Part shown: piece after piece, positions 16,661 through 24,284 of the stretch
Layout of the letters: each line of letters opens with the position of its first letter
How positions within the stretch are numbered: position 1 is the first letter of the stretch
Assembly: GCA_030528885.1 (NCBI GenBank)
Contig: JAUMXY010000001.1
Span: 1-38,187, forward strand
Direction: 5' to 3'
DNA from: Bacteroidales bacterium
Lineage (GTDB): Bacteria; Bacteroidota; Bacteroidia; Bacteroidales; Bacteroidaceae
DNA: 38,187 bases
Program-made: the position numbers and the translations under genes
Notes under the pieces: model-generated
Databases searched by the model: none
What the model was told of the DNA's origin: nothing
The model's input: only the letters and a program-made list of their open reading frames with translations

Positions 16661-18754
16661 ATGGGACGAATTTTATTCCACATATCTATATATGTCGTGC
16701 TTTTGATGCTGGTGGCGTGTAGCAATGAGGGTATCGCTTTTAAGAAAGCGGAACAGAGTTATGCCATTGGCGAGTATTATGCGGCATCTATCAACTACAA
16801 GAAGTCTTATTCACGCTGCTCGCCTAAGGAAAGAGACAAGCGAGCTGTGCGTGCATTCATGATGGGAGAGTGCTATCGTAGGATTGGTTATACTCAGAAA
16901 GCAATAGCTGCTTATCAGAATGCGATAAGGTACAACATACCAGATAGTTTGGCTTATCTTCACATCGCTCGGCAGCAGTTGAAGGCTGGGCAATACAAGC
17001 AAGCAGCGCAGAACTTTAACAAGTATCTTGAGTTTGATGCAGAGAGTGAACTGGCACGCAACGGATTGCTTTCTTGTGAGTTGGGGCCAAAGTGGAAGGC
17101 TGCTCCAAACTTGTATCAGGTAAAGAAAGAGGCGCTGTTCAATTCTCGCCGTTCCGATTATAGTCCGCTGCTTGTTGGCGAAGATGCTGACCAGCTGGTT
17201 CTTTCTTCCACGCGTAAGGAGTCGGAAGGTGATGATATTTCAGGTATTACGGGAACGAAGTTTGGCGACTTGTTTTTCTCGAAAAAGAATGAACAAGGCA
17301 AGTGGCAGGCAGTTGATGCAATAGGGGGAGAAGTGAATACGGTGTATGACGAGGGAGCGCCTTGCCTGAGTCCTGATGGAAAGACCATGTATTTCACTCG
17401 CTGTTCCAGCGACCCCGACTATCCGCGTTATGCCGAGATATGGAAGTCGCAGCGCAGCGATGCCTCATGGAGCAAGCCAACAAAGTGTGAGATTACGCGT
17501 GATACGTTGACTTCGTACGCTCATCCTGCTGTGAGTCCCGATGGGCAGTGGCTGTATTTCGTCAGTGATATGCCTGGCGGGGAGGGAGGCTTGGATATTT
17601 GGCGAACTCGCATTCTCGACAGTGGATTCGCTGGAATGGAGAATGTCGGCAGACCTATCAATACAGCAGGCGACGAGATGTTCCCTTCGTTCCGTCCTAA
17701 TGGAGACCTTTATTTCTCTTCCGATGGCCATCCCGGCATGGGCGGATTGGACATCTTCATTGCTCGCGAGGATTCCGTTCTGGGAACGACTGTGGAGAAC
17801 CAGCAATATCCGCTCAATTCTTCAGCCGACGACTTTGGCATGACTTTTGAGAATGTGCATAATAGGGGCTTTTTCAGTTCCTCCCGTAACGACGGAAAGG
17901 GATGGGAGCATATCTTTTCGTTTGAATGTCCTGAAATCATACAGACGGTGACAGGATGGGTCTATGAGAAAGATGGCTATGAGCTGCCTGAGGCGCTCGT
18001 TTATATGGTGGGCAATGATGGGACGAACCTGAAGCTTTCTGTGAAGGGTGACGGCTCTTTCACTCAGGTACTGAAGCCTGGCGTTGACTATGTGCTGCTG
18101 GGCACTTGCAAGGGATATTTGAATGTGAAGAATGATATTCGTGTGGAGCAGGCGGAGGAAAGCGAAGAGTATACGCTGCAGTTTCCTTTGCCGCCTATCA
18201 ATGTGCCTGTGCTGATTGACAATATCTTTTATGAGTTTGACCGTGCTGACCTCACTCCTGAATCGACTGAGGCGCTTGACAAGCTCGTAGGGATGATGAA
18301 CGAGAATCCTAACATTACAATAGAGCTTTCGGCCCATTGCGATTATCGAGGGAATGACGCTTATAACCAGCGGCTTTCGCAGCGCCGCGCTGAATCGGTA
18401 GTCCGCTATCTTATCCAGCATGGTATTGCAGAGGACCGTTTGACGGCTGTCGGCTATGGAGAATCAAGGCCTAAGGTGATTACTAAGAAACTGGCGGAAA
18501 CGCTTCTTGCCTCAGATTCGGTGAAGGTTGAAGTGCAGGAGAATGATACATTGACGGAGGACTACATCCTTGCTGTTGACGATGAGGAGCAGCAGGAGGT
18601 TCTTCATGCGCTGAACAGGCGTACAGAGTTCCGTGTCCTTCGCACGACGTATGGCACAACGCTGAACGAATATAAGCCAGAGGAGGAAGAGAAGAAGGCT
18701 GCTGCTAAACGCGAAGAGGAAGAGATGGACGAGGAAGAGAACTTTATTTTCTGA
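16661..18754 (+). CDS. porE: PorE-like outer-membrane lipoprotein of the type IX secretion system (TPR, propeller, CRD, OmpA)
   Basis: The product has 697 residues. A lipoprotein signal ends in LVAC with the lipidated Cys at 20. Then come TPR-like helices (about 30-150), WD40-like/PD40 beta-propeller repeats (about 150-410; recurrent LSPDGKTMYFTR, VSPDGQWLYFVSD, FRPNGDLYFSSDG), a carboxypeptidase-regulatory domain (about 415-505) and an OmpA-like peptidoglycan-binding domain (about 515-670; ELSAHCDYRGND, YNQRLSQRRAESV). The tail is acidic. This order is that of Porphyromonas gingivalis PorE, which anchors the type IX secretion machine to peptidoglycan; a plain OmpA/TPR protein remains possible. 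Two proteins with sorting-like C-termini at 33-38 kb would be possible cargo. A long hairpin follows the stop. Confidence 0.78.
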   Translation: MGRILFHISIYVVLLMLVACSNEGIAFKKAEQSYAIGEYYAASINYKKSYSRCSPKERDKRAVRAFMMGECYRRIGYTQKAIAAYQNAIRYNIPDSLAYLHIARQQLKAGQYKQAAQNFNKYLEFDAESELARNGLLSCELGPKWKAAPNLYQVKKEALFNSRRSDYSPLLVGEDADQLVLSSTRKESEGDDISGITGTKFGDLFFSKKNEQGKWQAVDAIGGEVNTVYDEGAPCLSPDGKTMYFTRCSSDPDYPRYAEIWKSQRSDASWSKPTKCEITRDTLTSYAHPAVSPDGQWLYFVSDMPGGEGGLDIWRTRILDSGFAGMENVGRPINTAGDEMFPSFRPNGDLYFSSDGHPGMGGLDIFIAREDSVLGTTVENQQYPLNSSADDFGMTFENVHNRGFFSSSRNDGKGWEHIFSFECPEIIQTVTGWVYEKDGYELPEALVYMVGNDGTNLKLSVKGDGSFTQVLKPGVDYVLLGTCKGYLNVKNDIRVEQAEESEEYTLQFPLPPINVPVLIDNIFYEFDRADLTPESTEALDKLVGMMNENPNITIELSAHCDYRGNDAYNQRLSQRRAESVVRYLIQHGIAEDRLTAVGYGESRPKVITKKLAETLLASDSVKVEVQENDTLTEDYILAVDDEEQQEVLHALNRRTEFRVLRTTYGTTLNEYKPEEEEKKAAAKREEEEMDEEENFIF

Positions 18755-18780
18755 CGGGCACGAAAGTTTCATTGAAACAA

Positions 18781-18858
18781 ACAAAAGAGATGCGGCTTGC
18801 ATCAGGTGTGACGGCTTGAAGCCGATTGCTTAACCTGATGCGAGCCGCATCATTTTGT
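18781..18858. terminator. Long imperfect stem-loop between convergent genes
   Basis: Arms 18781-18807 and 18833-18858 pair in three blocks (acaaaa/ttttgt, gatgcggct/agccgcatc, gcatcaggt/acctgatgc), with single or double mismatches between blocks. A smaller hairpin (cggctt/aagccg, 18812-18824) sits in the loop. The position between the + gene ending at 18754 and the - gene ending at 18871, and the flanking A and T runs, indicate bidirectional termination. Confidence 0.85.
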
Positions 18859-18870
18859 ATGTGAGAGGGC

Positions 18871-19446
18871 TTATTCTGCAGCCTCTTCCATATCTTCTCC
18901 GAGATAAGTGTATTGGAAATTGGAGCTTTTAGCCGAAGGAAACTGTGAGCGGCTGTCTACTTCAGGACGATTCCGCAGGTGGTCTGTAATGCGGTTGTAG
19001 GCATCCATTGCGCTGTTGGCTTTCAGCTTGACGCGGAAGCGCGTGTCGGCGTATTTGCATTTTCCTGTTTCTGGAATTGTGATGACGCGCTTGAAGAGCA
19101 GGCTTGCGTCCCACCATCCAATTTTTTCTTCATTCAGTGCATCGATGACGCTCTTCTTGTGTTCTGCCATGCTGTTGATGCGGTCTGACTTCTGCTCTTT
19201 TCGGATCGCCTCTTCTTCCTTGAACTTTTCCAAAGTCTCTGCTTCCGTCTTGAGGAAAAGCACATAATTAGAGTAGCTGACCTTGAGTCGGAAGGGGTAT
19301 AAGTTGGAAGAGTTCAGAAACGTGATGATGCGAGCAGCAGCGTTGCTCTCTAATTTGATTTCGCCAATGCTGGCAATGAAATCAAGGGCTTCTTCAACTG
19401 TTTTGGCTAAGAATTCGTGATCGAAATATCTAACGTATAAGTTCAT
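18871..19446 (-). CDS. Conserved-looking hypothetical protein, 191 aa
   Basis: I do not recognise the family. There is no signal peptide or membrane segment, so the protein is probably cytoplasmic. Residues 1-75 look alpha/beta; residues about 75-110 are charged and probably helical or coiled coil (EAETLEKFKEEEAIRKEQ). A Trp-rich turn (KIGWWDASLLFKR) follows, then a beta-rich part and an acidic end. It has its own candidate promoter 26 bases upstream, stands alone, and is followed by the bidirectional stem-loop. Codon use resembles the neighbours. That it is a real gene is well supported; its function is unknown. Confidence 0.8.
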   Translation of the reverse strand: MNLYVRYFDHEFLAKTVEEALDFIASIGEIKLESNAAARIITFLNSSNLYPFRLKVSYSNYVLFLKTEAETLEKFKEEEAIRKEQKSDRINSMAEHKKSVIDALNEEKIGWWDASLLFKRVITIPETGKCKYADTRFRVKLKANSAMDAYNRITDHLRNRPEVDSRSQFPSAKSSNFQYTYLGEDMEEAAE

Positions 19447-19471
19447 TTGTGTTCTTTTGTTTTTCTGTTTG

Positions 19472-19479
19472 CAAAGTTA
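19472..19479 (-). promoter_or_regulatory. Candidate -7 box for the 191-aa gene
   Basis: On the - strand this reads TAACTTTG followed by CAAAC, the same TAnnTTTGCAAAC form as in front of thyA, 26 bases before the ATG. No clear -33 element is seen. Confidence 0.5.
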
Positions 19480-19549
19480 AGGATAAATTGGGAAATAGTG
19501 GGCAGAATCCCCAATTTATTTTTCGAAATAGGGCAAAACAATGGGCTAA

Positions 19550-20935
19550 TCAATTCCCTGATGCAGGTATCTGAACACCAGCCTTTTTTATTCGCCATTC
19601 AGCAGGGTAGAGGTTGTTGGCGCGGTTGCCTATGTTCTTGGCAAAACCGAGGGGGTGGTCCTGATAGGTGATGAGCACATAGCCTCGTGGCGCTGTTTCT
19701 GACAATTGCAGGCTTTCGCTGCGCAGATAAGCGATGGCTTGTTGCAGCGTCACGTCTTCAGCAGGAAAAGCCTGTCTGTTGAGGCTTTGGCTCATGGCGA
19801 GGCTTTGGCACGGCTGCAGGCTCTTGCCTTTCAGAGTGGCCATTCCTATACCCGCATGGATGACTTTCAGCGTGGCTTTTGCCAATTGCAGCAGGTCTAT
19901 GAATGGAGTGGGGAAGGCCTGATAGGTCCCGTTCTCCTCTGTGAACGTGAACGCTTGGCTGTCGGTCAGCCAATTTTGAAGTTCCGCAGGAATCTTTGCC
20001 GTAGGCTTGCCTTTCTTGTTCCCTTTCTCTTTCTTCTTTCTTCCCCTTTCAGATTCAGAACTCTCCGATGTCTTTCTGAGTACGCTGATGAAGAATCCCT
20101 CGCCTTTGTTCTTGTGGGGGTAGAAGTGTGTGTTCTTGTCCGTCAGGTTCCACTCGGGCATGGGGTTGCATGGCAATGCTTCTGCTCCCAGTGTCTGGAG
20201 CATCCATTCCACATTCTCTTCGTTTTCCTTCTGATTGTAGGTGCAGGTGCTATAGATGAAGATGCCTCCCTCTTTCAGTGTGTGCCAGATGTTGCTCACA
20301 ATGTCGCGCTGCCGCTTTCTGCAGGCCTCCACATTGGCGAGGCTCCATTCCTCAATGCTGGCAGGGTCTTTCCTGAACATGCCTTCTCCTGAGCACGGTG
20401 CATCGCAGATGATGAGGTCGAACACTCCTCCAAAGGCGTGAAAGTCTTCGGCATAGTTGCTGGTGACAATGCAGTTCGGATTCCCCCATTTTGTTATGTT
20501 TTCAGCCAAGATGCTGGCTCTCTGCCTGATGGCTTCATTGGCTACGAGCAGTGAGCCTTCGGGCAGTTGTGATAAAGCCAAAGTGGACTTGCCGCCAGGA
20601 GCAGCGCACATGTCAAGCGCCACGACGGGCTTGTCTATGTACTGCCGTAGCACATGTGACAAGAACATCGACGATGCCTCTTGCACATAGTAGCAACCAG
20701 CGTGGAAGAGTGGGTCGAAGGTGAACTGCGGGCGTTCTTTCAGGTAAAAGCCGCCAGCACACCAAGGCACACCTTCTGCATATTGCAGCGTCTCAAGTTC
20801 AGATTGTTCTGCCTTTTCCTGGTTCAGTCGTATGCTGGTAGGCGCAGGCAAAGAAAGCGCCTCAGACAGGCGGTCGTACTCCTCCTGGCCGAGGTGTGCA
20901 GCGATGGATTGCTCAAAGTCGCAAGGCAGATTCAT
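19550..20935 (-). CDS. rRNA cytosine-C5 methyltransferase (NOL1/NOP2/Sun family, RsmF-like)
   Basis: The product has 461 residues. It methylates a cytosine in rRNA using S-adenosylmethionine. The SAM site is DMCAAPGGKS (108-117). Both family cysteines are present: the one in DAPCSGEG (C181) and the catalytic one in STCTYNQKENE (C231). A Lys/Arg-rich linker (about 300-320) leads to a C-terminal PUA-like RNA-binding domain, as in RsmF; the exact rRNA position cannot be read from the sequence. The start overlaps the folA stop by four bases (ATGA), so translation is probably coupled. Confidence 0.93.
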   Translation of the reverse strand: MNLPCDFEQSIAAHLGQEEYDRLSEALSLPAPTSIRLNQEKAEQSELETLQYAEGVPWCAGGFYLKERPQFTFDPLFHAGCYYVQEASSMFLSHVLRQYIDKPVVALDMCAAPGGKSTLALSQLPEGSLLVANEAIRQRASILAENITKWGNPNCIVTSNYAEDFHAFGGVFDLIICDAPCSGEGMFRKDPASIEEWSLANVEACRKRQRDIVSNIWHTLKEGGIFIYSTCTYNQKENEENVEWMLQTLGAEALPCNPMPEWNLTDKNTHFYPHKNKGEGFFISVLRKTSESSESERGRKKKEKGNKKGKPTAKIPAELQNWLTDSQAFTFTEENGTYQAFPTPFIDLLQLAKATLKVIHAGIGMATLKGKSLQPCQSLAMSQSLNRQAFPAEDVTLQQAIAYLRSESLQLSETAPRGYVLITYQDHPLGFAKNIGNRANNLYPAEWRIKKAGVQIPASGN

Positions 20936-21420
20936 TGCTTCCTTTCCAAGTTTACAAATGCATATCGTTGTGCATGCTTCTCATCCACATCATGCTCTTC
21001 TCTGAAGACCTCAACCCATTCATCTTCTTCGATTTCCGGGAAGAAAGTATCTGCATTCTCGGGCGTGTCGTAGATGTAGGTCAGGCACAGGCGGTGAGCC
21101 TTTGGCAGAGCCTCTTGATAGACTGAAGCGCCGCCGATGATGTACACGTCTCCCTTGCATGAAGCCAGCGCCTCTTCCAGATTTGGATAGCGTTCTGCTC
21201 CTGGGAAGTCTTCCGCTTTCCCATTTCGAGAAAGCACGATGTTGCGGCGGTTGGGCAATGCACCTTTAGGCAGGCTTTCAAATGTGCGTCTGCCCATGAT
21301 GATGGTGTTGCCAGTTGTCAGCGCCTTGAATCTCTTCAAGTCGTTAGGCAGCCAATAAATCAGTTTGTTCTCCATGCCGATAGCTCTGTTCTCGGCAATA
21401 GCCACTATTATTGATATCAT
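20932..21420 (-). CDS. folA: Dihydrofolate reductase
   Basis: The product has 162 residues, the usual length. It reduces dihydrofolate to tetrahydrofolate with NADPH, recycling the dihydrofolate made by ThyA. Visible are the N-terminal strand MISIIVAIAENRAIG, the substrate-binding acid in LPNDLKRFK, the NADPH loop TIIMGRRTFESLP, and the GGASVYQEAL stretch with the conserved Gly pair. It lies 46 bases after thyA and overlaps the methyltransferase start by four bases. Confidence 0.97.
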   Translation of the reverse strand: MISIIVAIAENRAIGMENKLIYWLPNDLKRFKALTTGNTIIMGRRTFESLPKGALPNRRNIVLSRNGKAEDFPGAERYPNLEEALASCKGDVYIIGGASVYQEALPKAHRLCLTYIYDTPENADTFFPEIEEDEWVEVFREEHDVDEKHAQRYAFVNLERKQ

Positions 21421-21466
21421 CTTAAAAATCTGTTGGGGTATGAAAATAGCCTGGCGCGTGGGCTGG

Positions 21467-22261
21467 TTATACGCTTACCGTTGCTTTGATGTGAGGATGC
21501 GGGTCATAATCAACCAGTTCGAAATCCTCGTATTGGAAATCAAAGATGCTTTTCACATCAGGGTTGATTTTCATCCTCGGCAGTTGGCGCGGCTCGCGCG
21601 TCAGCTGCAATCTTGCCTGCTCAAGGTGGTCGAGATAGAGATGCGTGTCGCCGGTCGTATAGACAAAGTCGCCAGGCTTCAGGTCACACACTTGTGCCAC
21701 CATCATGGTCAGCAGCGCATAGGAGGCGATGTTGAACGGAACGCCAAGAAACGTGTCGGCACTGCGCTGGTAAAGCTGGCAGCTCAGTCGTCCGTCTGCT
21801 ACGTAGAACTGGAACAGGATATGGCAAGGCGGCAGGTTCATGTTGTCAATGTCAGCCACATTCCATGCCGACACAAGCAGGCGGCGCGAGTTGGGGTTGT
21901 TCTTGATTTGGTCAATCACCTCGCTGATTTGGTCAACATGCCCTCCTTGATAGTCAGGCCAGCTGCGCCACTGGTAGCCATAGATGTGCCCCAGGTTGCC
22001 ATCCTCATCAGCCCACTCGTTCCAAATGCGCACGCCACGTTCTTGCAGCCATTTGGCATTTGTGTTGCCTTGCAAGAACCACAGCAGCTCATAGATGATA
22101 GACTTGAGGTGCAGTTTCTTGGTGGTAAGCAGGGGAAAACCCTCTTCCAGATTGAAGCGCATTTGATTGCCAAACACCGAGAGGGTGCCGGTTCCCGTAC
22201 GGTCACCTTTTTGTGTTCCCTCTGTCAAGATGCGGTTGAGCAGATTGAGATATTGTTTCAT
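21467..22261 (-). CDS. thyA: Thymidylate synthase
   Basis: The product has 264 residues, the same length as E. coli ThyA. It converts dUMP to dTMP with methylene-tetrahydrofolate. The frame is open further upstream, but [12 protein letters not shown] at 22261 is the family start and a promoter box lies just before it. The nucleophile is C146 in [12 protein letters not shown], followed by [15 protein letters not shown]; an RTGTG motif sits near the N-terminus. First gene of a thyA-folA-methyltransferase operon. Confidence 0.97.
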   Translation of the reverse strand: MKQYLNLLNRILTEGTQKGDRTGTGTLSVFGNQMRFNLEEGFPLLTTKKLHLKSIIYELLWFLQGNTNAKWLQERGVRIWNEWADEDGNLGHIYGYQWRSWPDYQGGHVDQISEVIDQIKNNPNSRRLLVSAWNVADIDNMNLPPCHILFQFYVADGRLSCQLYQRSADTFLGVPFNIASYALLTMMVAQVCDLKPGDFVYTTGDTHLYLDHLEQARLQLTREPRQLPRMKINPDVKSIFDFQYEDFELVDYDPHPHIKATVSV

Positions 22262-22287
22262 TGTTCTTTCCTGTTTGATTCTGTTTG

Positions 22288-22295
22288 CAAAGATA
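22288..22295 (-). promoter_or_regulatory. Promoter -7 box for thyA operon
   Basis: The - strand reads TATCTTTG followed by CAAAC, fitting TAnnTTTG, 26 bases before the thyA ATG. A T-rich stretch (around 22312-22319 on the - strand) stands at the place of the -33 element. Confidence 0.6.
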
Positions 22296-22372
22296 ATGTA
22301 AATTAGACGAAGAAAAAAATAATCGCCCTGTTTTATTGTCATGCACCCTGTCTTATGTTATCAGTTATTCGT

Positions 22373-22466
22373 GTGTTCCTATACTTCAACACCGTGTACT
22401 AAATATTTAAAAGGCTCGCTTCATAATATTAGGAACACGGTGTCGTAAATAACAGGAACACCGCGT
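22373..22466. repeat. Inverted/direct repeat cluster with an acaccgtgt motif
   Basis: gtgttccta (22373-22381) is the exact reverse complement of taggaacac (22430-22438). acaccgtgt (22389-22397) is the exact reverse complement of acacggtgt (22435-22443), with extended imperfect pairing into the AT-rich flanks. A third, altered copy acaccgcgt lies at 22458-22466. Confidence 0.65.
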
Positions 22467-22580
22467 GCACTTGCAGAAGAAGGCTTTCCTCTAGTCGCAG
22501 AACTCGCTAGCAGAAGTAAAAGTACTGTGCTGCCGATGCCGAATTCATGTGGAACGAAATGCTGACTTTACCCCAAAACA

Positions 22581-22612
22581 AAAAGAGCGGTCCTTGAAAG
22601 GAACCGCTCTTT
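22581..22612 (-). terminator. Terminator of the exbB-exbD operon
   Basis: aaaagagcgg (22581-22590) pairs with ccgctctttt (22603-22612); the inner tcctt/aagga bases extend the stem with a bulge. On the - strand the hairpin begins 20 bases after the last exbD stop and is followed by a T-rich stretch. Confidence 0.85.
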
Positions 22613-22632
22613 TCTGTATTGTTGAATTTGTT

Positions 22633-23097
22633 TTATTGCTTTTTGTTAGCAGAGTAAACAATCTTCAGTGCATAAGACTTACGGAGTACTTGCTTCACGT
22701 CTGTGATGATACCCATTGGAGTGTTTTGGTCACACTTCAGTGAGATTGTGTAGAAAGGCTTGTCTGCCTCAGGGAGTTCACCACGGTCGGAGGTTACGAA
22801 GTCTTGTACTTCTGGCACTTCAGCATACTTGTCGTTGAGCTGGATACGGTGTCCTGTACCATACTGTGCTCTCAGCGCATCGGTTGGACGACCGATATAG
22901 ATGAACGATGTACATGACTTGCGGGCAAGCTTTTCAAGCTGAGTACCAACTGGTCTTTCAAACTTCACCTTCAGTGTTACTTCACGCATGGTTGTTACCA
23001 TCATGAAGAAGAACAGAATGGTGAAAATCAAGTCAGGGAGTGACGAGGTGTTCAACTCGGGCATTTCCCTGCTGCCGTTTTTGTTAAATCTACTCAT
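22633..23097 (-). CDS. ExbD/TolR-family protein (second copy)
   Basis: The product has 154 residues. It is a stator/peptidoglycan-side partner of the ExbB channel that turns proton flow into force on TonB. One transmembrane helix (about 22-41) carries the family Asp at its start (ELNTSSLPDLIFTILFFFMM). The rest is a periplasmic domain of mixed helix and strand. The start overlaps the stop of the first exbD by one base (TAATG), which implies coupled translation. Last gene of the operon. Confidence 0.92.
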   Translation of the reverse strand: MSRFNKNGSREMPELNTSSLPDLIFTILFFFMMVTTMREVTLKVKFERPVGTQLEKLARKSCTSFIYIGRPTDALRAQYGTGHRIQLNDKYAEVPEVQDFVTSDRGELPEADKPFYTISLKCDQNTPMGIITDVKQVLRKSYALKIVYSANKKQ

Positions 23098-23687
23098 TAT
23101 TGCTGTCCTCCATATTTCTTTGGCTCAGCCTCTGAAATCTTCTGTGGGTAAATTTCGCGGATGGCTTTCTGCTGGTCTGCTTTCAGATACATGTAGCGGC
23201 AACCAAATTCTTCCTTTGAGATTTCGTCACGAAGTTCATTGTAGGCTGCAACAAGCTCGTCCTGTACTTCGAAGTAAACTCCGTAGTCAGTACCGCGGTC
23301 TGTCTGAACTGAGATAACGTGGTCTTTGGTAACCATCATTGTCTTTCCTAAGCCTTTAATTTTCTTAGGTGAAAGCTCAGGCAGATTGGGCTTGTTCTCT
23401 GGGTTCTTGATAAACTCTTTAGCTCTCTCCTTCACATCTGTAAGTGTTGCAGGATCGTCGCCAATCATGATTTCATTGTCCTTGTTGATACGAATGTTAA
23501 GGATGTTGCGTTCCTTTACCTTCATTTCATTGGTCAATGTTTCATCCTCTGGTGGTTTTGGCAGTGTACGCGCAAGACCCTGGTCGGTGTCCATTGATGT
23601 TGTTACAAGGAAGAAGATGAGCAATATGAATGAGATATCCGCTGTTGAACTGGTGTTCAGTCCTGGCATTTTTCTTTTCTTTCCCAT
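23097..23687 (-). CDS. ExbD/TolR-family protein (first copy)
   Basis: The product has 196 residues. It has the same design as the next gene: a short basic cytoplasmic end, a helix with the proton-path Asp (D17 in NTSSTADISFILLIFFL), then a longer periplasmic domain with an inserted Lys/Pro-rich loop (NPENKPNLPELSPKKIKG). Paired, unequal exbD genes after one exbB are usual in Bacteroidetes and may form a heterodimer in the ExbB pentamer. It starts 23 bases after the four-helix membrane protein gene. Confidence 0.92.
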   Translation of the reverse strand: MGKKRKMPGLNTSSTADISFILLIFFLVTTSMDTDQGLARTLPKPPEDETLTNEMKVKERNILNIRINKDNEIMIGDDPATLTDVKERAKEFIKNPENKPNLPELSPKKIKGLGKTMMVTKDHVISVQTDRGTDYGVYFEVQDELVAAYNELRDEISKEEFGCRYMYLKADQQKAIREIYPQKISEAEPKKYGGQQ

Positions 23688-23710
23688 ATTATTTGCTCTG
23701 AGTTAAAGGT

Positions 23711-24223
23711 TTACTTCTTATTTGTTGCCATGCTGAAGGCTGTTACAAGAACAGTCGCAATAGTCAGAATCAAGATGGATACCATTGAAGTCTCGGTGAT
23801 GATGGTAGCTGTTGCGTCGCTCCACTCTTTTCCGTTAACGAGAAGAACCTCGTCTTTGTTGATAATGCCAGCAATGATACCTGCTACAAGTGATACAGCA
23901 AAAGTTCCCCATGCAATAAGACCTGTCTTGCCAAGGAAGCCTTTCTCTTCATGCTTAGATTTGTTGCTGCCATTCACGAAGCCATAGATGACGGCTGCTG
24001 TTGCTGCAACTGCTGTTGCGATGATGAGAATGTAAGTCCAGCAGAGAAGAAGGTCTGTGAGCTGTGGGTCAACGAATGTAGGATTCTCCTCGTAAGGAGT
24101 GTCATAGCCAATAAGAAGGAAGAGGGCAGTGACTACGATAGAGATGCCAATGAGAGTCCAAAGAACAATCTTTGAAATCTTCTCAACCTTTTCTTGGGCG
24201 CTTATTATCTGTGTATTTCCCAT
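23711..24223 (-). CDS. Unknown four-helix inner-membrane protein in the exbB-exbD operon
   Basis: The product has 170 residues, and I do not recognise a named family. Four hydrophobic helices are clear: about 19-39 (IVLWTLIGISIVVTALFLLI), 58-86, 103-122 and 144-164. Short loops include an acidic one between helices 1 and 2 (DTPYEENPTFVDPQ). Both ends are charged and short. It lies between exbB (61 bases) and the first exbD (23 bases), same strand, so it probably belongs to the motor complex as an accessory subunit or assembly factor. That is inferred from position alone. Confidence 0.8.
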   Translation of the reverse strand: MGNTQIISAQEKVEKISKIVLWTLIGISIVVTALFLLIGYDTPYEENPTFVDPQLTDLLLCWTYILIIATAVAATAAVIYGFVNGSNKSKHEEKGFLGKTGLIAWGTFAVSLVAGIIAGIINKDEVLLVNGKEWSDATATIITETSMVSILILTIATVLVTAFSMATNKK

Positions 24224-24284
24224 TTTTTTAATCTCCTTTTTAATGTAAATAATTAGTTGGTGACTGAATCGAATCGTCCTCTAA

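Larger units (their letters stand above)
22262..22632. other. 371-bp intergenic region between thyA and exbD
   Basis: It holds the thyA promoter (22288-22295), a set of inverted repeats around a gaacaccg-type motif (22373-22466) and the terminator of the ExbD operon (22581-22612). Between 22470 and 22580 I see nothing recognisable. No protein-coding gene is supported. Confidence 0.7.

Noticed and set aside
19706-20392. 228-codon + strand frame opposite the rRNA methyltransferase
   Set aside because: The opposite strand carries both catalytic cysteines and the SAM site; the antisense frame is a shadow.
21365-22306. 313-codon + strand frame opposite thyA
   Set aside because: thyA on the other strand has full catalytic motifs; the antisense frame shows no recognisable protein and no start context.
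22262-22342. Longer N-terminus for thymidylate synthase
   Set aside because: It would cross the TATCTTTG promoter box and exceed the family length; ATG 22261 gives exactly 264 residues.
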